From positions 806,001 through 870,000 of the forward strand of contig CALODV010000008.1 of NCBI GenBank assembly GCA_942492065.1: a stretch of DNA of 64,000 nt, read 5' to 3'. The notes beneath the pieces are model-generated. The model had not been told where the DNA came from. It did not search any database and worked only from the letters and a program-made list of their open reading frames with translations. Positions 54,921 through 61,933 of this stretch are shown one piece after another. How positions within the stretch are numbered: position 1 is the stretch's first letter; each line of letters begins with the position of its first letter. The position numbers were made by a program, and so were the translations under genes. The DNA is from G963665815 sp942492065 (GTDB lineage: Bacteria; Cloacimonadota; Cloacimonadia; Cloacimonadales; JAIOQZ01).

Positions 54921-55033
54921 AGATACTCCGGATATTTATTTTGTGAGGTAGTATTTAAATTTTCTAATACGCAGAAAAATGAGTCAATAAATTAATCTTA
55001 AATGATTAAACTATTTAATCTGATTGAGTCCAT

Positions 55034-55070
55034 AAAAAAAAAGACAGACTCATGGAGGCAGCCTGTCTTT
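55034..55070 (-). terminator. Terminator of the riboswitch-controlled propeller gene
   Basis: On the minus strand: AAAGACAG, loop of 15, CTGTCTTT, then a T run. It lies about 55 bp beyond the stop of the gene ending at 55125. Confidence 0.85.
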
Positions 55071-55124
55071 AGTGTGGTTTTATTTTGCAGTGAAATAAAG
55101 TAATGCAAAATTTATATAATTAAC

Positions 55125-56396
55125 CTATTTCATCATGATGAGTTTTTGTATAGCTGTACCGCTTTCAGTAATAATTCTGGCAAAATAGACTCCTGATGAT
55201 GAATCAGCGTTATTGTCGTTTTTACCATTCCATTTTACACTGTGATTACCTGATGTGAAATGTCTGTCTGTAAGGGTTCTTACTTTCTGACCTCTGATAT
55301 TATAAATAGCGATATTCACCTTTGAATCGTTCTTCAGGTTAAAAGCAAGATTGGTTTCCGGGTTGAACGGATTAGGGTAAACACTGAGTTCAACACTAAA
55401 CTTAGCAATTTCATTCTGTCCATTAGACACTGGCAGCGGATTATGATAGATAATATCTGTGGCACCTACGCCAACGGTGAATGTAAGTGTCTGGTTGAAT
55501 GCACTGTCAATATCATAAACATATACGTGTGAGTTCTGAACGTAATCGACAGCATCAAGAGAAATGAGTAAGTTATCATGTCCGTATATAGTGCTTCCTC
55601 CGCTGAATGACACTCCAGTTGATGAGAAATCAGACATATTGAAGGCAAAAACATCTGCCGGATATGAGTTTCCGAGAATGAGATAATCATCAGTCAGGTA
55701 CATTGATCCCGGTACATTCTGACAGTCCAAAATCTGTTCAAGAGAATCTGAGGATGCATTGTAGATTTCCACTTTACCGGTATCTGTACTGTAATTACCT
55801 GTGCAGACCACAAAGTACTTACCATTGTTGAACATTACATTTCGCGGATTAGTTGAGCAGCTTATGATTGAGTCTGATGTAAAATCATTCAGATTGATTT
55901 TGTGGACTTCACCCTGACCATAGCTCCAATTGGAAGGATTGAATCCAGTACAGGCAACATACAGGAAGTTATTGTTGATAGCCATTCCTTCCGGGGCTCT
56001 ACCAATATTAACCGTATCGAGTACTGTACCGCTCTGCATGTCAACTTTGTAAACTTTATCCAGATCGTTACTGTTAACATAGGCTGTATTGCCTTCAATT
56101 ACGAAGTAGTTAGGGCTGGAGCTGTCTTCCATGTAGATATAGCTGGAGTTAGACGGATTGTCCAGATCGATTTTCTGAAGAGCGTTTTCATAGGTTACAA
56201 CTACGATAGCATAGTTGTTCCAGATTCGCACTATGTTTGGTGCTGATTCTTGTCCCAGACCAAGAACTGCAAAAGCGTTGTCTACCTGACCTGTAGACGC
56301 ATCATATTTACTGAGTGTTTCGGATTCGGAATTAACTACATAATAATCGGCAAATAGTAATGATGTGATAAAAAGAATAGAGAAAATGATTCGCAT
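55125..56396 (-). CDS. Surface-sorted beta-propeller under cobalamin riboswitch control (BtuG-like)
   Basis: 423 aa with signal peptide MRIIFSILFITSLLFADYY. Residues about 18-335 are YncE/YVTN-type propeller blades (ADYYVVNSESETLSKYDAST, VYKVDMQSGTVLDTVNIGRA, FVVCTGNYSTDTGKVEIYNA). The last about 80 residues are a FlgD-like/type IX sorting domain (SVYPNPFNPETNLAFNL ... GVYFARI). A cobalamin riboswitch sits directly upstream. BtuG proteins of Bacteroides are surface propellers that capture B12 for BtuB; fold, surface targeting and B12 control all fit that role here. The start has AAGGAG. Sequence identity to BtuG itself could not be measured. Confidence 0.85.
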   Translation of the reverse strand: MRIIFSILFITSLLFADYYVVNSESETLSKYDASTGQVDNAFAVLGLGQESAPNIVRIWNNYAIVVVTYENALQKIDLDNPSNSSYIYMEDSSSPNYFVIEGNTAYVNSNDLDKVYKVDMQSGTVLDTVNIGRAPEGMAINNNFLYVACTGFNPSNWSYGQGEVHKINLNDFTSDSIISCSTNPRNVMFNNGKYFVVCTGNYSTDTGKVEIYNASSDSLEQILDCQNVPGSMYLTDDYLILGNSYPADVFAFNMSDFSSTGVSFSGGSTIYGHDNLLISLDAVDYVQNSHVYVYDIDSAFNQTLTFTVGVGATDIIYHNPLPVSNGQNEIAKFSVELSVYPNPFNPETNLAFNLKNDSKVNIAIYNIRGQKVRTLTDRHFTSGNHSVKWNGKNDNNADSSSGVYFARIITESGTAIQKLIMMK

Positions 56397-56419
56397 ATTA
56401 AATCTCCTTATGCAGGAGA

Positions 56420-56645
56420 AAGATCAAATAGCAGTGCCTATCTGACTTTCCCACCGAAAGTATTATAGATATTGCACTGGCATGTTTCCTGACTCGAAAA
56501 GATTACCTCGATCTAACCTTCCCATTCTTACGAACAGTGGAATTCAGATCTCGCTTTCCTTACAGTAGCGGGGGCTGTTACGGCTTTTCACCGTATTCCA
56601 TCTTAGCACTTCATAACGAAGTGAACCAATACATATATGTACAGA
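56420..56645 (-). promoter_or_regulatory. Cobalamin riboswitch
   Basis: Read on the minus strand, the leader contains the conserved GGAATACGGTGAAAAGCCGT core, ACAGCCCCCGCTACTGTAAG (56559-56578) and GAGTCAGGAAACATGCC (56479-56495), in the order and spacing of B12 riboswitches. A GGCACTGC segment near the Shine-Dalgarno can act in the loop-loop (L5-L13) interaction that blocks translation when cobalamin is bound. It controls the propeller gene starting at 56396. Confidence 0.9.
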
Positions 56646-56861
56646 AATTTTAATGTAGAGTTATGCGTCAAGCAAATTGTAAAGAAGATTATTCGTATGG
56701 GTTGATGCCAAAATTCCAATCGGGTAAAGGATAATTACCTCATTCTTCATATTCTGAATAATAATATCTTTAACCGAAAACCTATAATTCTTTCTATTCG
56801 CAGACCTTGCATGCAACACCTCTACAATTGAACCCTTTCACCTGTTCACGATAGCCTGTAG

Positions 56862-56881
56862 AGCTGATGCATGCATCAGCT
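56862..56881. repeat. 20-bp perfect palindrome
   Basis: AGCTGATGCATGCATCAGCT, in the gene-free stretch between the riboswitch and pepA. It may be a protein-binding site or part of a dispersed repeat. Confidence 0.6.
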
Positions 56882-56964
56882 ATGTATTAGACATCCGGAC
56901 GGTTGCCTCCACACGTATGGCAGAACTGTTTTTGTTTTAACCCTCAGGGAGACAGATTATCTCT

Positions 56965-57110
56965 AATTAGGCACAATGATTATTGTTCCCTACTTTCGAC
57001 GCTTTGCATCGTTATAATCATGAAATCCTTCATTCCTTATAATCAAGGTTCAGACATTTTGTTTTGGCAAGTCCACTCTTGCGAAGTCTTGGGACCATTG
57101 CAAGGTCTTT
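56965..57110. repeat. Dispersed intergenic repeat, type 2, inverted copy
   Basis: In reverse complement it carries, in the same order as 13088-13255, ACCTTGCAATGG, TTCGCAAGAG, GATGCAAAGCGTC and AACAATAATCATTGT. The remaining 56660-57300 sequence holds no gene I can support. Confidence 0.5.
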
Positions 57111-57307
57111 ACATTAAATCTTCTTGTTTCCGGGTTCTTCCGTTCATTACATGGTATCGGAACACGTGTGGTTCTTATACTCTTTGCTGTAGAAAATTTC
57201 TATCAGAATGTACTCTATTATCATTATTATTAGTATGTTTCTTAAAATTCATTTACAAAAAACTTAACACTAAATTAATTGAAACAAAAAAAACTTATGG
57301 AGGATTC

Positions 57308-58768
57308 ATGAATTACAAGATTGGTTCACTTAATGACGTTAAAAAGTATATTGTCTTTTTCGGTTACGAAGACAATAGTGCAAACCTTGCACAATACGAT
57401 GATTCACTCTCAATCGAAAAACTTAACAAGTTCATCGAGCTTAAAGAATGGAAATGGAAGAAAGAAGCTTCTGCAGCATATATTGACGTGGAAACAGGTC
57501 AGGAAGTTATGCTTTGCGGACTTGGCAAGAAAGACAAGTTAACTAAAGTTATTCTTCGTCAGGCTATGGAGAAGCTCACTGCTGCAATCGCTAAAGTTAA
57601 AGCAGAAGACATTTATGTTGTTATTCCGGAATTCGAAGACAAAGAACTCAAAGTTGCTTACATCGAAGCTCTTATTGATGGACTTGATAGCGCTGAATAC
57701 GATTTTATCAAATACAAAGAAAAGAAAAAAGATGATGAAGAAGACGAAAAGAAAGATAAAAACGTAAATCTTCTTAACTGGGATTTATGCGAGCACTTCT
57801 TAAATGAATGTGTTTATGTTGCAAAAGCAAAATCCATTACAAAAGATCTGGTTAACGAGCCTGCAAATGTAATGACACCTCAGAAACTTGCTGATACAGC
57901 AAAAGAACTCGGTGAAGAATACGGTTACAACGTAGAAGTCTACGACGAAAACTATATTCAGGAAAAGAAAATGGAATCTTACTGGTCAGTTGCTATGGGT
58001 TCCGACCTTATGCCAAGACTGATTGTCTGTAAATACATGGGAAATCCTGACAATAAAGAAGACATCATCGCTCTGGTTGGTAAAGGCTTAACCTATGACA
58101 GCGGTGGATATGCAATCAAACCTGCTTCCGGCATGGTAACAATGAAAAGCGATATGGGCGGAAGTGCTGCCGTAATCGGTGCAATTACTGCTATTGCCAG
58201 AATGAAACTGAAAGTTAACGTTGTCTGCGTTGTTGCAGCCTGCGAAAACATGGTTTCCGGCAGAGCATACAGAAACGGTGACATTATCGGTTCAATGGCA
58301 GGAAAACACATCGAAGTTCTTAATACAGATGCTGAAGGCCGTCTCACTCTCATTGATGGTGTTACTTATGCTATCAGAGAACTCAAGGCAACTAAAGTTG
58401 TTGATATTGCAACTCTTACAGGAGCTGCTGTTGTTGCTCTCGGTACAGTCAGAACTGCTGTTGTATCCAATAACGATGAATTCTTTGCAGAACTGGAAGA
58501 TGCTTCCGAACAGGCTAACGAAAGAATCTGGAGACTTCCACATGATAAGGAATATAAAGACTTTCTTAAATCAGATATTGCTGATCTTAAAAACATTGGT
58601 GGAAGATATGCCGGAACAATCACTGCCGGTCTGTTTATCGGTGAATTCGTAGAAGACAAACCATGGCTGCACCTCGATATCGCTGGAACATCATGGAATG
58701 ATAAAAAAGGTTCAACCGGTCACGGAGCTAAATTACTTTATCACTTAGTTAAAAACATGGAAAAATAA
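57308..58768 (+). CDS. pepA: Leucyl aminopeptidase (M17 family)
   Basis: ATG 57308 (MNYKIGSLND) has GGAGG at 57299-57303; a much longer open frame upstream to 56903 reads repeat DNA and is rejected. 486 aa. The N-terminal macro-like domain is followed by the catalytic M17 domain with GKGLTYDSGGYAIKPASGMV (Lys and Asp metal ligands), MKSDMGGSAAVIGAI and NTDAEGRLTLIDGVTYA (Asp, Glu and the catalytic Arg). It removes N-terminal residues from peptides in the cytoplasm. A charged EDEKKDK linker lies between the domains. A lipoprotein gene follows 2 bp downstream. Confidence 0.95.
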   Translation: MNYKIGSLNDVKKYIVFFGYEDNSANLAQYDDSLSIEKLNKFIELKEWKWKKEASAAYIDVETGQEVMLCGLGKKDKLTKVILRQAMEKLTAAIAKVKAEDIYVVIPEFEDKELKVAYIEALIDGLDSAEYDFIKYKEKKKDDEEDEKKDKNVNLLNWDLCEHFLNECVYVAKAKSITKDLVNEPANVMTPQKLADTAKELGEEYGYNVEVYDENYIQEKKMESYWSVAMGSDLMPRLIVCKYMGNPDNKEDIIALVGKGLTYDSGGYAIKPASGMVTMKSDMGGSAAVIGAITAIARMKLKVNVVCVVAACENMVSGRAYRNGDIIGSMAGKHIEVLNTDAEGRLTLIDGVTYAIRELKATKVVDIATLTGAAVVALGTVRTAVVSNNDEFFAELEDASEQANERIWRLPHDKEYKDFLKSDIADLKNIGGRYAGTITAGLFIGEFVEDKPWLHLDIAGTSWNDKKGSTGHGAKLLYHLVKNMEK

Positions 58769-58770
58769 TT

Positions 58771-60063
58771 ATGAAATATCTCAGTTTATATGTATTGATT
58801 TTCTGCATACTTTTTACAGCCTGCAGTAAAAAAGAAGAATCTGCAACTCAGGCAACTATTCAGCAGGATCCGCAGGTTCTCGAAATTCTTTCAGACAGCC
58901 TTCTTCAGAATATGATCTCAGAAGCGTTGATAGAAAGAACAAGCTTTTCAACCGAGTTTACAAACAGGATTACCAGAAAAATCATGGAATCTGCTGTTGC
59001 AAACAAGATTGATTTAAGTGAAATTGTGCCTGAAGAACAGGTATATAACGGTAACTATGTAAAACAGACATATAAGCTGAGATTTTCCTCTGATTATAAA
59101 GAGCTGATAAATTTCGTAACTGATCTCGAAAACTCTACTATCCTGGGTAAGTTCGAGAGTTTTTCTCTGGAGAAAGGTGAAGAAAAACCGGTGAAGGCCG
59201 GGATAGATTTCAGTATATACCGCATTGTTAACAAGAAAGTTATCAATACCGCTGAATTGAAACATCTTTCCTATGATATCAAGTCAGAACAGGTTCGTGC
59301 TAAAAGAATAGGTATATTCTGTGAGTTATATGCCCAGAATTATCACTGGTCAGACTTGCTTTACTGGCTGGGGTCATCTTTGAAAGACAATATTTCATTA
59401 AGTTCTCTAAGCTATGAAGATGCTAAAATGATCATTGAGTTCAGAAGCTTATCGGATGAGAATACAAATAATTACTCATTAATATATAAAGTAATAGATC
59501 AGATTCAGGAATTACCTGATTCCAGACGCTTTTTCGATGGGATAGTGTTTGAAGGCAGTAAAAAAGATGAGAATTCCGATGATATAACTTTCTTCACAGT
59601 TTCTGCAACGGAAAAGGAAAAGGTTATAACTACCAGAAAACTGGAAAAAGCATTGATCAGTACTAAAAACTGCATTGATCATAAACCGGTTACGATTGCA
59701 GATTCCCTTCTGAAAAATCCTTTTCATTTTGTCGAAGTTGAAAAGAAAGATAAGATGCCTGAACATGTTACTCAGGAAGATGTCGGTTTCCGTATTTCCA
59801 GTACTATGAAGAACAGCGGAGGCAAATATTTTGCCATGATAACTGTCGGAGATAAAAAAGAGCTGATGTCTGTAGGTGAAAAAGTTTACGAGTATACTAT
59901 CACAGGTATAACCCGTGAGGAAGTAAATCTTGAGGACGAGAAAGGTAACAAGTTTATACTTCAGGTAGCCGGGATTATCAAGAAAGATCCGGCAGAAATA
60001 GAAGAGAAAACTCTTGAAGAACGAAAAAAAGCTAAGAACGATGCAAAATATGGAGACTATTAA
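58771..60063 (+). CDS. Lipoprotein with PilO/PilP-like segments
   Basis: 430 aa. Lipobox LFTACSK gives a lipid anchor. Residues about 85-160 (YKLRFSSDYKELINFVTDLE) resemble the ferredoxin-like fold of PilO, a second similar unit follows around 185-290, and the C-terminal part (MITVGDKKELMSVGEKVYEY, TITGITREEVNLEDEKGNKF) resembles the PilP/GspC homology region. This would fit an inner-membrane-associated part of a type IV pilus or type II secretion machine, but no pilus genes are in the window, so it is only a structural analogy. It follows pepA by 2 bp, and its 3' end overlaps the next gene. Confidence 0.55.
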   Translation: MKYLSLYVLIFCILFTACSKKEESATQATIQQDPQVLEILSDSLLQNMISEALIERTSFSTEFTNRITRKIMESAVANKIDLSEIVPEEQVYNGNYVKQTYKLRFSSDYKELINFVTDLENSTILGKFESFSLEKGEEKPVKAGIDFSIYRIVNKKVINTAELKHLSYDIKSEQVRAKRIGIFCELYAQNYHWSDLLYWLGSSLKDNISLSSLSYEDAKMIIEFRSLSDENTNNYSLIYKVIDQIQELPDSRRFFDGIVFEGSKKDENSDDITFFTVSATEKEKVITTRKLEKALISTKNCIDHKPVTIADSLLKNPFHFVEVEKKDKMPEHVTQEDVGFRISSTMKNSGGKYFAMITVGDKKELMSVGEKVYEYTITGITREEVNLEDEKGNKFILQVAGIIKKDPAEIEEKTLEERKKAKNDAKYGDY

Positions 60064-60859
60064 TAATTTCCAGTTGTATATTAAGAATTTGGAGTTGGAA
60101 GAGCTGCTTGAAACCATCTCTGATATTTTCATTTCATCTTTGAATAATAACCTTACAGGGATTTATCTGCACGGATCACTTGCTCTGAGATGCTTTAACA
60201 CACACTACAGTGATATTGATCTGCTTGTTGTCGTAGAAGAAAGGATTAGTTCCGAAACCAAAAAACACGTTATTGATGAAATAATCAGATTGTCTGATTC
60301 CGGTCTATTACCTCCCAAAGATATTGAACTAAGCATTATTCAAAGAAAGCATTTGAAGCCATTCCTCTACCCCACACCTTATGAGCTGCACTATTCTCTT
60401 TTCTGGAAAGAAAAACTCAGGAATAAACCTGTTGAACATTATTTTACAAAAGAACAGACAGACAAGGATCTGGGAGCTCACTTCAGGGTACTTTATGAAA
60501 GAGGTGTAAAACTTTATGGACAAGACATTAGTGAGATAATGGATGTTCCTTCCGACAAAATCTATCTTGATGCTGTAATGTATGATATTATTGATTCGCA
60601 GGATGCTGATGTTACAGATAAAGAATACCATATACTGAATTTATGCAGAACCTACGCTTTCCTGAAGACAAATATCATAATGTCCAAAAAAGAAGGTGGA
60701 ATCTGGCTTTACAGCACCTGTTATATTGAAAATCGTGATGTGATAAAAAAAGCTCTGGACTTTTATTCAGGGAAAGAGTATTATCTGATTTATGATGATG
60801 AATACAGAATTTTTGTTGATCGGCTGATGAGCATGATCAATTCACAAATATCTGACTAA
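60041..60859 (+). CDS. AadA-like nucleotidyltransferase
   Basis: 272 aa from ATG 60041 (60050 also possible; TTG 60014 is inside the upstream gene). GIYLHGSLALRCFNTHYSDI followed by DLLVVV is the G-S-x(10)-D-x-D nucleotidyltransferase motif, and the C-terminal half is the helical DUF4111 domain as in aminoglycoside 3''-adenylyltransferases. Known members adenylate aminoglycosides; chromosomal relatives can have other substrates. The start overlaps the upstream lipoprotein gene by 23 bp, so it seems co-expressed. No mobile-element context is visible. Confidence 0.85.
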   Translation: MQNMETINNFQLYIKNLELEELLETISDIFISSLNNNLTGIYLHGSLALRCFNTHYSDIDLLVVVEERISSETKKHVIDEIIRLSDSGLLPPKDIELSIIQRKHLKPFLYPTPYELHYSLFWKEKLRNKPVEHYFTKEQTDKDLGAHFRVLYERGVKLYGQDISEIMDVPSDKIYLDAVMYDIIDSQDADVTDKEYHILNLCRTYAFLKTNIIMSKKEGGIWLYSTCYIENRDVIKKALDFYSGKEYYLIYDDEYRIFVDRLMSMINSQISD

Positions 60860-60910
60860 GAAATAATAACCTTAAACATAGATTATATTTTTTACTATTG
60901 AGGAGATACT

Positions 60911-61837
60911 ATGAAAAAAACATTACTTACTATTTTAATTATATGTCTGTCATTTCTTTTATTTTCCGGCGAGCATTCTTACAAGTTTAAATCGGGGAAG
61001 TTTGTAACCAAAATTACAGGTCCCTACAATTCTGTTTCTACAACATACTTCGATGACTACGGAAAGAAAATGTATGTTGAAACAACCTCTGAAATCCCGA
61101 TGTACGGAGAAATTCAGAAGAAACAAAGCTCTATCCTTGTACTTCCGGACAAATCTTATTCAATACAGCATGATCAGAAATCATTCATGGAAATCCCGGA
61201 TGATGGAGAATATGATATGGATGAAGATACCATGGATTATACAGATGATATGGGAAAGAAGATCGGAACTGAAAAGATTTTAGGCAGAACATGTGACATC
61301 TACCAGAAAGATAATATGAAATTCTGGATTTGGAATGAAATGCCTTTAAAAACAGAAATAACTGAGCAAGGACAAAAATTTATCACTGAAGTTATAAGCA
61401 TTGAAGAGAATGCTAAAGTTCCGGCAAGTAAATTTGCTGTACCTTCCGGTTATACAAAGCAGGCTGCCCCTGCATTCAACAGAATGGGAATGAATATGGA
61501 GCAACTTCAGCAAGCTATGGAAGCTCAGGAAGCGCAGAACAGTAAAGTTCAGATGAATGCAGCACAAGATGCAAGAAACAAGAAAATCAAACCTGTATCA
61601 GCGGACAAATTCCAGAAAGCTAAATCAGCTCAGCGCATAGATGATAAACGCAATAAGCGTCTAAAACCTGTTTCTGCGGATAGATTCGAGAAAAAAGCAA
61701 CTGAAACATCTGAAGCAGATAAGACTGAAGAAGCGAAAAAGAATATTGAGGAAGAGCAAAAAAAGAAAGCTGTTGAAAAGGAAAATGACACAGTAGATAA
61801 AATCAAAAAGATCAGAAAGTTAAAGAGTCTTTTTTAA
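60911..61837 (+). CDS. Exported DUF4412-like protein with Lys-rich coiled tail
   Basis: 308 aa with signal peptide (LLTILIICLSFLLFSGE). Residues about 20-185 are beta-rich with pairs such as KTITKITGPYNSVSTTYFDD-like strands, ILGRTCDIYQKDNMKFWIW and FITEVISIEENAKVPASKFA, the pattern of DUF4412 proteins. The C-terminal third is polar and helical, with a duplicated segment (RNKKIKPVSADKFQKAKSAQ and RNKRLKPVSADRFEKKATET). GAGGAGATACTATG gives the start. Function unknown; a terminator follows. Confidence 0.7.
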   Translation: MKKTLLTILIICLSFLLFSGEHSYKFKSGKFVTKITGPYNSVSTTYFDDYGKKMYVETTSEIPMYGEIQKKQSSILVLPDKSYSIQHDQKSFMEIPDDGEYDMDEDTMDYTDDMGKKIGTEKILGRTCDIYQKDNMKFWIWNEMPLKTEITEQGQKFITEVISIEENAKVPASKFAVPSGYTKQAAPAFNRMGMNMEQLQQAMEAQEAQNSKVQMNAAQDARNKKIKPVSADKFQKAKSAQRIDDKRNKRLKPVSADRFEKKATETSEADKTEEAKKNIEEEQKKKAVEKENDTVDKIKKIRKLKSLF

Positions 61838-61854
61838 CTTATCTATATTGAAAG

Positions 61855-61888
61855 CAACTCCCTGAAATCTTCAAGGAGTTGTTTTTTT
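61855..61888 (+). terminator. Rho-independent terminator
   Basis: CAACTCC (61855-61861), loop of 13, GGAGTTG (61875-61881), then seven T. Confidence 0.85.
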
Positions 61889-61933
61889 ATGTGTCAAATA
61901 TTCTATTGCTCACTCAGTTTCGTTGAGCCACCA

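Noticed and set aside
56903..57307. Long in-frame 5' extension of pepA
   Set aside because: The extension reads through intergenic repeat DNA, has no family similarity and no Shine-Dalgarno; the ATG at 57308 has GGAGG and begins a normal M17 protein.
60041..60859. Recently acquired aminoglycoside resistance cassette
   Set aside because: No integron attC site, IS or compositional break is visible; codon style matches neighbours and the start is overlapped with the upstream gene, so it looks resident.
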